Assembly (NCBI GenBank): GCA_020633895.1
Contig: JACKCT010000013.1
Coordinates: 49,507 to 113,506 of the forward strand
Length of the DNA: 64,000 bases
Direction: 5' to 3'
Source: Deltaproteobacteria bacterium
GTDB lineage: Bacteria > Lernaellota > Lernaellaia > JACKCT01
Part shown: one piece after another, positions 43,956-52,904 of the stretch
How the letters are laid out: each line of letters begins with the position of its first letter
Position numbering within the stretch: position 1 is the stretch's first letter
Made by a program: the position numbers and the translations under genes
The notes under the pieces: generated by a model
What the model was told of the DNA's origin: nothing
Seen by the model: the letters and a program-made list of their open reading frames with translations, nothing else
Databases searched by the model: none

Positions 43956-45989
43956 GTGGAACGACTTTCCCGACATACCCTGGCGGCGTTGTTTGTCGTC
44001 GTGACGATGCTCGCCGGCGCGTGCGCGTCGTCGTCGGGCCGACCCTCGTCCTCCATCGACGAGGAGGAAATGGCCGCCCGTTTCAAGCAGGCCGACGCCT
44101 ACTACCGCAACCACTTCTACGCCCGCGCCCTGACCGAATTCCAGGCCATCTATGACGCCGATCCCGAAGGCGATTTCGCCGACAACGCCCTCTACAAAAT
44201 CGCCGGCATTCACCTGAAGCAGGAACAGCCGGAGAAAGCCGTCGTCTATTTTCAGCAGCTTCAGGCGTCGTTTCCCAACAGCCCCTACGCCGAAGAGTCC
44301 ATCTACAATATGGGCTTTTGCTACTTTCAGATGGGCGAGACAAAGCGCGCGCTGGAAACCTACGAGCTCTACCTGACGCGCTCCTCGGCCCGAAACAAAA
44401 ACCGCGCCCGCGTCCTGGCCGCCCAGGCCCTATCCGAACTGGGCCGCCATGACGAGGCCCTGCGCTACTACGCCACCGCCTCCCGGGACGAGCGCGACCG
44501 CAACAAACAGATCGAGATCCTGCAAGGCGCCAAGGTCCTCATCGACGACCACCTGGACACCCGCGACTTGCTGCTCCGAATGGGCGATCTGAATGCGGGC
44601 CCCGTCGCCGATTACGTGCGTTATCGGGCGGGCAAGGATTTGTTGTCGGTGCGGGAGGAGGGGCAGGCGCGCACGGTGCTGTCGGGCATCGATTTTTCCC
44701 GCTCCAACTTCCAGTTCTATCAAGAGGCCCAGCGGGAACTGGACCGTCTGGCCGGGGTGAAGGCCGCGCCTGTTGTCGCCTCCGCCGCTCCCGCTCGGTC
44801 CAAGCCGATCCAGGCGCGCACCGCCGCCGAGGACGAGGGCGACAACACCCCCGCGCCCGAGGCCAAGTCCGGCGACGGCGACATTCCCGACGTGCCTGAC
44901 GGCGGGTTGTACGACCCCATGGCCGACGCGGGACTGATGGACGACGGCCCCGTGGCCGAGGGCCCGGCGCTGCATGTAGGCGTAATTCTTCCGCTTTCCG
45001 GGCGGTTCGAAGTCTACGGGACGCAGGTCCTGGACGGCATCATGCTCGCGGTGGAGACCAGCGGCGAGCAGGGCGTGCCGATCCGGGTGGTCATCCGGGA
45101 TTCGGAAGGCGACGAAAATATCGCCGCGTCCATGGTGGAGGAATTGGCCGCCGATCCGGCCATTGTCGCGATCGTCGGGCCGCTTTTGGTCAAGGAAGCG
45201 GATTTGGCCGCGCAAAAAGCCGACGAGTTGGGCATGCCCATGCTCACGCTCTCGCGCATGGAAGGCCTGGTCGAGGACAAGCCCTTCGTCTTTCGCGCGG
45301 GCATCACCTTCGACCACCAGACCCGCGCCCTGGTCCGCTATGCCGACACGCACCTGGGCGCGACCACCTTCGCGGTGATGCATCCGGATAATGAGTTCGG
45401 GTATGCGTTTCTGGCGTCACTGGAACGGGCGCTGGACCCGAGCCGCCAGCAGATGGTCGCCGCCGCCTCCTATCCCACCGACGAGACGGACTTTCGCGGC
45501 CCGATCTTCAAGATCAAGGGCGCCGACCCGGACGCCATCTTCATCCCCGATTCAGCGGACCGGGTCGCCCTGATCGCGCCCCAGTTGGTCTACTTCGGCG
45601 TCAAGGACGTGGAATTGCTCGGTCCGACGTCGTGGAACCAGCCGGAATTGGCGGAAAAGGCCGGCGCGTACCTGGGCCGGGCGGTGATCGTGGACAGCTT
45701 CTTCGCCGAATCCAACGACCCCACCGTGCGCAACTTCACCGGCCGCTTTCAGGACATGTTCGGCCGGGAGCCCTCGCGCCTGTCCGCCATGGGATTCGAC
45801 GCCGTGGGCCTCATCGGTGACGCCGCCGGCAGCGCGTCCGACACGCGGGGAGCCTTGCGTCGGTCACTCGCCCTGATCCGCTCCCACCACGGCGCCACGG
45901 GCGAGACCAGCCTGCGCGGCGACGGCGAAGTCGACAAATCCCTGTTCCTCCTGGGCGTCCAAGACGGGCGAATCCAGGAAAAATACTAG
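43956..45989 (+). CDS. LpoA-like lipoprotein: TPR plus periplasmic-binding-protein fold
   Basis: The 677-residue protein has a lipoprotein signal (TMLAGACA, Cys at about 23). The N-terminal half has TPR repeats (ADAYYRNHFYARALTEFQAIY, EESIYNMGFCYFQMGETKRALETYELYL). An acidic linker precedes a C-terminal type-1 periplasmic-binding domain of about 350 residues (VGVILPLSGRFEVYGTQVLDGIMLAVE, FAVMHPDNEFGYAFL). This architecture is that of LpoA, the outer-membrane activator of penicillin-binding protein PBP1A, so a role in peptidoglycan growth is plausible. An amino acid ABC receptor is less likely because no permease genes are present. The start is GTG at 43956. The helicase gene begins 5 bases downstream. 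Confidence 0.85.
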   Translation: MERLSRHTLAALFVVVTMLAGACASSSGRPSSSIDEEEMAARFKQADAYYRNHFYARALTEFQAIYDADPEGDFADNALYKIAGIHLKQEQPEKAVVYFQQLQASFPNSPYAEESIYNMGFCYFQMGETKRALETYELYLTRSSARNKNRARVLAAQALSELGRHDEALRYYATASRDERDRNKQIEILQGAKVLIDDHLDTRDLLLRMGDLNAGPVADYVRYRAGKDLLSVREEGQARTVLSGIDFSRSNFQFYQEAQRELDRLAGVKAAPVVASAAPARSKPIQARTAAEDEGDNTPAPEAKSGDGDIPDVPDGGLYDPMADAGLMDDGPVAEGPALHVGVILPLSGRFEVYGTQVLDGIMLAVETSGEQGVPIRVVIRDSEGDENIAASMVEELAADPAIVAIVGPLLVKEADLAAQKADELGMPMLTLSRMEGLVEDKPFVFRAGITFDHQTRALVRYADTHLGATTFAVMHPDNEFGYAFLASLERALDPSRQQMVAAASYPTDETDFRGPIFKIKGADPDAIFIPDSADRVALIAPQLVYFGVKDVELLGPTSWNQPELAEKAGAYLGRAVIVDSFFAESNDPTVRNFTGRFQDMFGREPSRLSAMGFDAVGLIGDAAGSASDTRGALRRSLALIRSHHGATGETSLRGDGEVDKSLFLLGVQDGRIQEKY

Positions 45990-45993
45990 GCCC

Positions 45994-47997
45994 ATGGCCG
46001 ATCCCTTCGACGATCTGAAACGCTTCTTCGGCCCGGACGGTCTGCTGGCCGGGTCGGTGGACGGCTACGAAGAGCGCCAGGCCCAGGCCCACATGGCGCG
46101 CAAGGTCATGGAGGCGCTCGTCCACGACGGCACCCTCATCGCCGAGGCGCCCACCGGCACCGGCAAGACGCTCGCCTACCTCATCCCCGCCCTGCTCTAC
46201 GACCGGCGCGTCGTCATCTCCACCGGCACCAAGAATCTGCAAGAACAGATCATGCAAAAGGACTGGCCGTTTCTGCGCGACGAGATCGGCTTCGACGCCA
46301 AGGTCGTGGTGATGAAGGGCCGGGAGAACTATCTATGCCGCGCCCGCTGGGCCGCCTACAACCGGCAAGGCCGTTTCCGATCCCCCCAGGAAGCCAAGGA
46401 TTTCACGCGCTTGAGCGAGTGGGTGCATACCACCGAAACCGGCGACCGGGCGGAGCTTTCGTGGCTGGCGGACGACGACCCCCTGTGGCGCGAGGTCAAC
46501 TCGAACCAGTACAACTGCCCCGGCAAGGTCTGCAACGGCTATGAAGACTGCTTTTTGCGGCGGATGCGTCGCAAGGCGGACTCCGCGGATATTATTGTCG
46601 TCAACCACCACCTCTTCTTCGCCGATCTGGCCCTCAAGCATTCCAGCCCCGGCGCCGTCATCCCCGAGTATCACGGCGTCATCTTTGACGAGGCCCACGA
46701 CCTGGAAGACGTAGCGACGGCCTACTTTGCCGCCCGCATCTCCAACTACATGATGCAGGAATTGCATCGGGACCTGGCCGGGCACTTCGGCAAATGGCGC
46801 AATGTGCCCGAGGCGTGCTACGTCGCCATGGACGGTCTGGCCGACGCGGCGGACGCGTTTTTCGACAACTTCCGCATGACGAGCAGCTTCGATTCCAAAC
46901 GCCGATTCGCTCCGGCCACGGTGCCGCAAAAGGCGCTGGAAGACTTCGACCGCATGACGACGCACCTGTCCAAAATCGCCTACATCCTCAAGGTGCACGC
47001 ACCCGTCGGCGAGGACGAAGGCGACACGCAGGACGCGTTCACCGCCGCCCTCAAGGACCGCGTCGTCGGCACCCTCGGCGCGTCGCTGGCCGTGATGGAT
47101 TCGGAGGACACGGAAAACGTCCGCTATGTGGAGTCGCGCGGCCGGGGGGTGCATCTGGTGGCCGAGCCCATCGAGCCGGGGCCGAAGGTGCGCGACGCGC
47201 TCTTTTCCACCGCCGGGCCGGTGGTCTTCACCTCCGCCACGCTCTCAACCGCCGGGAATTTCAAGTATTTTCGCGGACGTATGGCGCTGGATTTCGCCAT
47301 CGAGGAAGACATCCTGCCCACCTGCTTCGACTACGCCACGCAGGCCCTGCTCTACGTGCCCAAGCTCATGCCCGAGCCCAACAGCCCGGATTTCGTCGAG
47401 GCGTTTTGCGTGCAGGCCGAACGCATCCTCACCGCGACGCAGGGCCGCGCGTTCCTGCTGTTCACCAGTTATCGCAATATGCGCGAGGCCTTCGAGATGC
47501 TCTCCGGCCGCCTGCCCTACAAGACCATGATGCAAGGCCAAGGCTCCAAGAGCGCGCTGATCGAGGACTTTCGCAAGGACACCCACTCGGTGCTGTTCGC
47601 GACGGCGTCGTTCTGGCAGGGGGTGGACGTGGCCGGGCAAGCGCTCTCGTGCGTGATCGTGGACAAGCTGCCCTTTCAATCGCCCGGCGACCCGCTCATC
47701 GAGGCGCGCATCGACGCCATCAACGCCCGAGGCGAAAACGCCTTTATGGACTACCAGCTTCCGCGCGCGATTCTGGCATTGAAACAAGGACTTGGCCGCC
47801 TGATCCGCCGTCGTACCGACCGGGGCATCCTGGCGCTGATGGACACCCGCGTCCTGACCCGTCGCTACGGCAAGACCGTCTTGAAGAGCCTGCCCGAGTT
47901 CCCCGTCACCAACGACATGGCCGAACTCGAACGCTACGCCGCCACCCTCGACTCTCCCCTCGCCCCGACGACGGGCAAACCGCCGCTGATGCACTGA
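45994..47997 (+). CDS. DinG/XPD-family ATP-dependent DNA helicase
   Basis: The 667-residue superfamily 2 helicase has Walker A APTGTGKT (about 51-58), motif II FDEAHD, and motif III-VI elements such as FTSATLS, FATASFWQGVDV and QGLGRLIRRRTDRG. The 4Fe-4S cysteines expected of XPD/DinG enzymes are visible: one in YLCRARW and three in NCPGKVC-x5-C (about residues 109-181). It unwinds 5'-to-3' and resolves D-loops or R-loops. It starts 5 bases after the LpoA-like gene and is probably translated with it, though a shared function is not evident. Confidence 0.93.
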   Translation: MADPFDDLKRFFGPDGLLAGSVDGYEERQAQAHMARKVMEALVHDGTLIAEAPTGTGKTLAYLIPALLYDRRVVISTGTKNLQEQIMQKDWPFLRDEIGFDAKVVVMKGRENYLCRARWAAYNRQGRFRSPQEAKDFTRLSEWVHTTETGDRAELSWLADDDPLWREVNSNQYNCPGKVCNGYEDCFLRRMRRKADSADIIVVNHHLFFADLALKHSSPGAVIPEYHGVIFDEAHDLEDVATAYFAARISNYMMQELHRDLAGHFGKWRNVPEACYVAMDGLADAADAFFDNFRMTSSFDSKRRFAPATVPQKALEDFDRMTTHLSKIAYILKVHAPVGEDEGDTQDAFTAALKDRVVGTLGASLAVMDSEDTENVRYVESRGRGVHLVAEPIEPGPKVRDALFSTAGPVVFTSATLSTAGNFKYFRGRMALDFAIEEDILPTCFDYATQALLYVPKLMPEPNSPDFVEAFCVQAERILTATQGRAFLLFTSYRNMREAFEMLSGRLPYKTMMQGQGSKSALIEDFRKDTHSVLFATASFWQGVDVAGQALSCVIVDKLPFQSPGDPLIEARIDAINARGENAFMDYQLPRAILALKQGLGRLIRRRTDRGILALMDTRVLTRRYGKTVLKSLPEFPVTNDMAELERYAATLDSPLAPTTGKPPLMH

Positions 47998-48008
47998 AAA
48001 ATCACGAC

Positions 48009-50645
48009 CTAATCGATCAACTCGTGGGCGTGCTCCCGGCCCAGCAGCCATTTGGTGCGATGGAGCATCCGGTAGACGGAAACCTTGAGGATGTCGTTGA
48101 ACACGAACCAGACGGTGGCGTAAATCCAGATATAGGCGGTGTATTTCCAGCCGACGGGCGTCATGAACAGCCCGTAGCACGCCACCAGCGTCCCAATAAT
48201 GCGCGTCGAGAAGGCGGGAATGAACAGTTTCAGTGAAGGGAACGGGCGGTGCCAGAAGTGCCGCTCGCCGGTACGGGCCAGGTAGATGGTCGAATGTCCG
48301 GCCACGTCGAGCTTGAGGAAGATGATCGCCTGGATCAAATCCCGCGAGAAATGCAGCTTTTCCAGGATGAAAAACAACAGGAAAGACGAGACCACCCCCG
48401 CCAGTCCGAGCACCGAGGCGATCGTCAGCACCTCGCGCATATTCCAACGCACCGGCTTGGTCTCGATCTTGGCGTTGTCATAAGCGATGGCCATGATCGG
48501 GATGTCGTTGAGCAGGGCGAGGATGATGATCATGATCGCCGTGACCGGATAGAAATTGAACACCACGATCGCCAGCGTCATGAACAAGATCACGCGCAGT
48601 GTCTCCGAAATACGGAAGATGGCGTAGCTCTTCATTCGCCCGAAAATCATCCGCGACTCTTCCAGCGCGCGAACGATCACCGATAAACCGGGCGCCAGCA
48701 GCACCACATCCGCCGCCGCCCGAGCCGCGTCCGTCGCCCGGGACACGGCGATCCCCGCGTCCGCCTTCTTGAGCGCCGGGGCGTCGTTCACGCCGTCTCC
48801 CGTCATCGCAACGATGTGGCCGTGTTTCTGCAGCCGGTCGACGATCATGTACTTGTCTTCGGGAAACACCTGGGCGAAGCCCCCGGTCTGCTCGATGAGC
48901 CGCACGATCTCCGACTCATGCCGACGCACGAACCCGTCGTGGGGACGGACATGGCGCAGTTTGTCCTCAAGGCGGTCGACGATCTCGTCGGCCACCGCGC
49001 GCACCTCGTCGGCCGGGGCCTCGGGCTTGAGGCGACCGTAAAGCGCTTCGGCCACCACGTCGGCAATCAGCAACAGCTCGACGGGCCGATCTTCCTTGAG
49101 TTCGTTGTGGTCGCGGATTTCTCCTTCGATTCCCAGGATTTCGGCGATCTGCCGAGCGATGGCCAAGTTGTCGCCCGTCACCATCTTCACGTCGATGCCC
49201 AGGCGTTTGGCGTCCTCGATCGTTTTTGCCGAGTCTTCCCTTGGGGGATCGAAAAACGGCAACAACCCCACAAACGTAAACGGTCCCGCCCCCCCTTTCC
49301 GGAGCGCCACGCCCAACGTGCGATATCCCTTGTGCGCGAACCGCTCCACATGCTCGGTCATTGCCTCGGCCACCGATTGGTCATCACACAGCGCCAGGAT
49401 CTCCTGGGGAGCGCCCTTGGTGACGATCAACGGCTCCGAGGCATCCTCGAAGGTCGCCTCGGTGCGTTTGCGGACGGGATCAAAAGGGATGAAATTCGTC
49501 GCGATGCGCGCCGCGTGGCGCTCGACGGCCCCGGGGGTGCTTTTGAGAACCTCGAAAATTGGGATCTCCAACGGGTCGTTGTTTTCTTCCCGACTGGCGA
49601 GCGCCGCGTAGAAAACCACATCCTCGGCCGAAAAACCCGGCGCCGTCTCCGGCTCTCCCAGGCGCATCCGGTTTTGCGTGAGCGTGCCGGTTTTGTCGCT
49701 GCACAGCACGTCGACACCCGCCAGCTCCTCGATTGCCACCAGGCGGCTGACGATCGCCTGGTGTTTGGCCAATCGCAGCGCCCCCACCGCCATCGTCACC
49801 GAAAGCACCGCCGGTAACGCCACGGGAATCGACGCCACCGTCAGCACCAGGCAGAAGCGCAGGATCTCGGCCATCGGATCGCCACGGAAAATGCCGGTAA
49901 AGACAATCAGGACAATCATCGCCCCGGCGATCAGGATGAGATAATTGCCCACATTGACGACGGCTTTTTGGAAATGGCTGCGTTGCTGCTTTTGCGCCTG
50001 GGCGACGAGCGCGACCGTCGCGCCGAAAAAAGTATTCTGCCCGGTGGCCGTGACGAGGGCGGTCATCTCCCCCATCTTGACCAGGGAGTTGGCATAAGCG
50101 ATGTCACCCGGACTCTTGTCGACGGGAAGGGATTCGCCGGTCAGCGCCGACTGGTCCACCTGCAGATACGCGCCGCGCAGCAGTTTGACATCCGCCGGCA
50201 GGACGTTGCCGATGCGCAGCTTCACAATATCGCCGGGGACCAGATCCCGGGCGGGGATTTCGCTCCAGGCCCCGTCGCGCAGGACCAGCGCCGAGCGCGC
50301 CAGCTTGTCCTTGAGCGTCTTGAGGGCTTTGAGCGCCGAGGCCTCCTGGCGAAAATCAATGACGACGTTCACCACGAGCAGCACGACGATGATCGCGAAG
50401 TCCTCCCACTTGCCCACCGCGCCCGAAAGAATCGCCGCGGCTTCGATCATCCACGGAATCGGTCCCCAGAAGCGCTTGGCGATGCGACGGGCGAGCGTCT
50501 CTTCCTTTTCGCGAACCTCGTTGTCGCCGTATTCGCCGCGGCGCCGGGCCGCCTCCTCGGCGCTCAACCCGCGGGCTTCCTCAACCCCCAGGCGGTCCAG
50601 CGCGGCGCTGATGGAAAGATTTTCGAATTCGGATTTCTTCGCCAT
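48009..50645 (-). CDS. P-type H+-transporting ATPase (P3A) with inserted segment
   Basis: The 878-residue protein has the aspartyl-phosphate site CSDKTGTLT, TGES in the actuator domain, KGAP, MTGDGVNDAPALKKA and about ten membrane helices. The helix sequence IPVALPAVLSV fits P3A plasma-membrane proton pumps. Between ILGIEGEI and FPEDKYMIV (about residues 490-555) there is an extra helical stretch of about 60 residues absent from typical P3A pumps. It could export protons to energise the membrane under acid or energy stress. Start ATG 50645 has GAGG 8 bases upstream. The gene stands alone. Confidence 0.93.
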   Translation of the reverse strand: MAKKSEFENLSISAALDRLGVEEARGLSAEEAARRRGEYGDNEVREKEETLARRIAKRFWGPIPWMIEAAAILSGAVGKWEDFAIIVVLLVVNVVIDFRQEASALKALKTLKDKLARSALVLRDGAWSEIPARDLVPGDIVKLRIGNVLPADVKLLRGAYLQVDQSALTGESLPVDKSPGDIAYANSLVKMGEMTALVTATGQNTFFGATVALVAQAQKQQRSHFQKAVVNVGNYLILIAGAMIVLIVFTGIFRGDPMAEILRFCLVLTVASIPVALPAVLSVTMAVGALRLAKHQAIVSRLVAIEELAGVDVLCSDKTGTLTQNRMRLGEPETAPGFSAEDVVFYAALASREENNDPLEIPIFEVLKSTPGAVERHAARIATNFIPFDPVRKRTEATFEDASEPLIVTKGAPQEILALCDDQSVAEAMTEHVERFAHKGYRTLGVALRKGGAGPFTFVGLLPFFDPPREDSAKTIEDAKRLGIDVKMVTGDNLAIARQIAEILGIEGEIRDHNELKEDRPVELLLIADVVAEALYGRLKPEAPADEVRAVADEIVDRLEDKLRHVRPHDGFVRRHESEIVRLIEQTGGFAQVFPEDKYMIVDRLQKHGHIVAMTGDGVNDAPALKKADAGIAVSRATDAARAAADVVLLAPGLSVIVRALEESRMIFGRMKSYAIFRISETLRVILFMTLAIVVFNFYPVTAIMIIILALLNDIPIMAIAYDNAKIETKPVRWNMREVLTIASVLGLAGVVSSFLLFFILEKLHFSRDLIQAIIFLKLDVAGHSTIYLARTGERHFWHRPFPSLKLFIPAFSTRIIGTLVACYGLFMTPVGWKYTAYIWIYATVWFVFNDILKVSVYRMLHRTKWLLGREHAHELID

Positions 50646-51131
50646 GGGTGCCTCGAATCGGGCTTTGGCGCGTCACGGCCCTGCGGCGACCGGTGGAATT
50701 TCCGGCCAACGATATCCCGGCCTCGGATACCTAATCCAATGTGTAACATCGGCCGGTGAATCCCGGCAAGGGACCGGCCGAGATGCCGATTCGCCAGGCC
50801 CGAGATGGCGGGCGATGATAGCGCACAATTCAAAATCGACACCAAGTGCCACTTTTTGCGACGACGTCTCATTCAGAATTGAACGCCGGTCATGAAAATT
50901 TCGCTAATAATATCATTTCTCTTTTTGGAATTCTCGAACCGGAAGTCCGCGTTATAAAAACGAAATTCGCCTCCGGGACGATTTTTCTTATCATTCAACG
51001 ACTTCTTTGCTAGCGTTGGAACAGCGTTCATCCGATCGCTAATCATGCTTTTGGGCCGATAATTTGACCTGAAAATGGACGCTACAAGGTAGACACTGCA
51101 AGGTGGACACTGCGCGTGCTCGGGGGAAATC
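50646..51131. other. Gene-poor intergenic region (486 bp)
   Basis: No gene is visible. The part from 50870 to 51070 is markedly AT-rich. TTGACC at 51064 may be a -35 box for the downstream membrane protein. Three imperfect 14-bp direct repeats occupy 51077-51118 just before its ATG. Confidence 0.4.
51077..51118 (+). repeat. Three 14-bp direct repeats
   Basis: GGACGCTACAAGGT (51077-51090), AGACACTGCAAGGT (51091-51104) and GGACACTGCGCGTG (51105-51118) follow each other without gaps, 13 bases before the ATG at 51132. They may bind a regulator or reflect slippage. Confidence 0.5.
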
Positions 51132-51554
51132 ATGCGTCTGTCGGAACGTGACCGAATGGAATTGGCGACGATCGGCGTTTGCGTGCCGATGGTGGCGATC
51201 GCGACGTTGAACTGGGACTGGACCGCGACCTGGCCCGTGCTGATGGGCTTCTGCGGACTTCTCCTGTTATTTCAAGGCCTTGGGCGCGATTTTTCCCGCC
51301 TGGCGGCCAAGTTCGACGCCGACAGCCGCCCCGCGTTCACCTCGGTTTATCTCGTTACCGTCCTCGGCGCCGCCTTCGCGGCCCTGGCGCTGATCGTCCC
51401 GGCCGTCGCCGACCTGACACCCTTCACGATCACCGGCGGCCAGCTTTGCATGCTCGGCTTCCTGACGCTGATGTTCGGCTTCGCCGCCCGCCGCGTCACG
51501 GTCTTCCGCCGTGCCCTGACCGACGACGAGGCCATGGCCGACAGCCGCGCCTAA
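51132..51554 (+). CDS. Small four-helix membrane protein, function unknown
   Basis: The 140-residue protein has four hydrophobic segments (TIGVCVPMVAIATLNW, WPVLMGFCGLLLLFQGL, VYLVTVLGAAFAALALIVPAV, GGQLCMLGFLTLMFGFAA) separated by short polar loops. Start ATG 51132 has GGGGGAAATC upstream. No known domain is recognised. A strong terminator follows 26 bases after the stop. Confidence 0.75.
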   Translation: MRLSERDRMELATIGVCVPMVAIATLNWDWTATWPVLMGFCGLLLLFQGLGRDFSRLAAKFDADSRPAFTSVYLVTVLGAAFAALALIVPAVADLTPFTITGGQLCMLGFLTLMFGFAARRVTVFRRALTDDEAMADSRA

Positions 51555-51580
51555 CCCCCACGACATCGTCGAAAAACACG

Positions 51581-51610
51581 AAACCCTCCCGACATCGGGA
51601 GGGTTTTCTT
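51581..51610 (+). terminator. Intrinsic terminator
   Basis: AAACCCTCCCGA (51581-51592) and TCGGGAGGGTTT (51595-51606) form a perfect 12-bp stem followed by T-rich sequence (TTTTCTT). It sits between convergent genes and could serve both. Confidence 0.88.
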
Positions 51611-51634
51611 ATGTCAATCCGACGAAAAGCCTTG

Positions 51635-51820
51635 TTATTTCTTTGGCTTAACCGCCTTGCCGTCCTTGTGATATCGATCGATCTCTTCCTGGAGCTTGGC
51701 GGGAATCGGCCGGCAGGCGCAGTGTTCGGCGTGCTCGATGTGCCATTCGATCCGCTGCCGCGTCGTCGGGTTCTTGGGCATCACATGCTTGGCGTGCCAC
51801 TCGGCGTTGATCTTGCCCAT
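51635..51820 (-). CDS. Small His/Cys-containing conserved-looking protein
   Basis: The 61-residue protein reads INAEWHAKHVMPKNPTTRQRIEWHIEHAEHCACRPIP. It has four His in WHxxH and WHxEHAEHCxC patterns plus two Cys, which could bind a metal. I recall similar short proteins in other proteobacteria but cannot name a family. It lies 19 bases after the TetR gene on the same strand, so the two are probably co-transcribed. The ribosome site is weak. Confidence 0.7.
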   Translation of the reverse strand: MGKINAEWHAKHVMPKNPTTRQRIEWHIEHAEHCACRPIPAKLQEEIDRYHKDGKAVKPKK

Positions 51821-51839
51821 GGCTCAATACGACCGGCCG

Positions 51840-52475
51840 TTATCGCGGCTCGATCCCATACCGGAAGATCGACACGATCTGGTCGACGAAGCGGCCGAGT
51901 TCTTCCTCGTTCATCTGGGAAACGCCGACCGGGTCTTCCTTCGGGATATGAATGAACTGATGCAGCCGCGTGGCGACCACGTCGAAGAGCATCGCGATGG
52001 TGTCCGACGGCAGGTCGCTACGGATCACGCCGTTGGCCTTCTTCTCGTCGATGGCCGGCTCGTAGTTGTAATCCAGATCCTGAATGCGCATGGCCAAATA
52101 GTCCCGATGCACGAAATTCGGATCGTGGATGAGCTGGAAATAGAAGCCGTACAGATCCCGGTTGTTCTGGATGAAATTGGCCATGTAGATGATGGCCTGC
52201 TTGAAGTTGTCGTACATGTCGACCGGCCCGGTCGCGTCCAGGTGCGCCCGGTATTCCTCGATCCACTTGCCGATGCCCCAGTCGATCACCCACTTGACGA
52301 TGTCTTCCTTGCCGTCGAAGTAATAATAGAGGTAGCCGTCGGCCACGCGCAGGCGACTGGTGATCGTCTTGATGCTCGTGTTGTCGTACCCGTATTTGGC
52401 GAACTGCCCCAGGCACACTTTCAAAATCTTGTTCTGCTGACGCTCCGACAACTTCTCAAACGTCTTCTTCGGCAT
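51840..52475 (-). CDS. TetR-family transcriptional regulator
   Basis: The 211-residue protein has an N-terminal helix-turn-helix (about 10-60; KILKVCLGQFAKYGYDNTSIKTITSRLRVADGYLYYYFDGKEDI) and a larger ligand-binding helical domain with many aromatic residues, as in TetR proteins that sense hydrophobic molecules. ATG 52475 is chosen over an upstream one because it fits the normal start and follows AAAGG. It probably controls itself, the small protein behind it and perhaps the beta-barrel gene across the divergent region, where a palindromic site is seen at 52645-52667. Confidence 0.93.
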   Translation of the reverse strand: MPKKTFEKLSERQQNKILKVCLGQFAKYGYDNTSIKTITSRLRVADGYLYYYFDGKEDIVKWVIDWGIGKWIEEYRAHLDATGPVDMYDNFKQAIIYMANFIQNNRDLYGFYFQLIHDPNFVHRDYLAMRIQDLDYNYEPAIDEKKANGVIRSDLPSDTIAMLFDVVATRLHQFIHIPKEDPVGVSQMNEEELGRFVDQIVSIFRYGIEPR

Positions 52476-52904
52476 CTCCCCACTAACCTTTCTCTCGCAA
52501 AAACCAACACACGACCGGCAGCGGGCCGACTCAAACTCCATCGGCGCCGCCTGCCGCTTGCCTCCAGAATATGCGCGGAAAAATCCGAACAGTTTCCCGC
52601 TTCGACAATCCCGTGGACCTACGACCGCCGGTCAGGGCAATTCATTGAACATGAGTTCAAATTTGAATAGTGGTTTTCCACCCCGTTGTCAAGAAGGCTT
52701 TTATTTCGAGCGCTTTCAACACTCTCGGCGAAGGGTTTGAAATCGGCTTCCACGACGTTTGAACGTGATTTGATTCATTTTTTCCTGAAAGTCACTCGGG
52801 TTTCCCCGTTGCGACGCCCCCTGGCCCGCTGCCGCCGCCCTGGTGCCTTGACCCTGCGCTTGCGGCGTCTTATCGTCCCTGCCGACCCCACCGAGGATGG
52901 ACCC
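52476..52904. promoter_or_regulatory. Divergent control region between TetR gene and beta-barrel gene
   Basis: A 429-bp gap without genes. It holds a palindromic candidate operator at 52645-52667 and a well-spaced promoter, TTGACC (52848-52853), 17 bases, TATCGT (52871-52876), 28 bases before the beta-barrel gene start. Confidence 0.55.
52645..52667. promoter_or_regulatory. Candidate TetR operator
   Basis: TTGAAC-ATGA-GTTCAA (52645-52660) overlaps the perfect 12-bp palindrome TTCAAATTTGAA (52656-52667), in the divergent region upstream of the TetR gene. The assignment to this regulator is inference. Confidence 0.45.
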
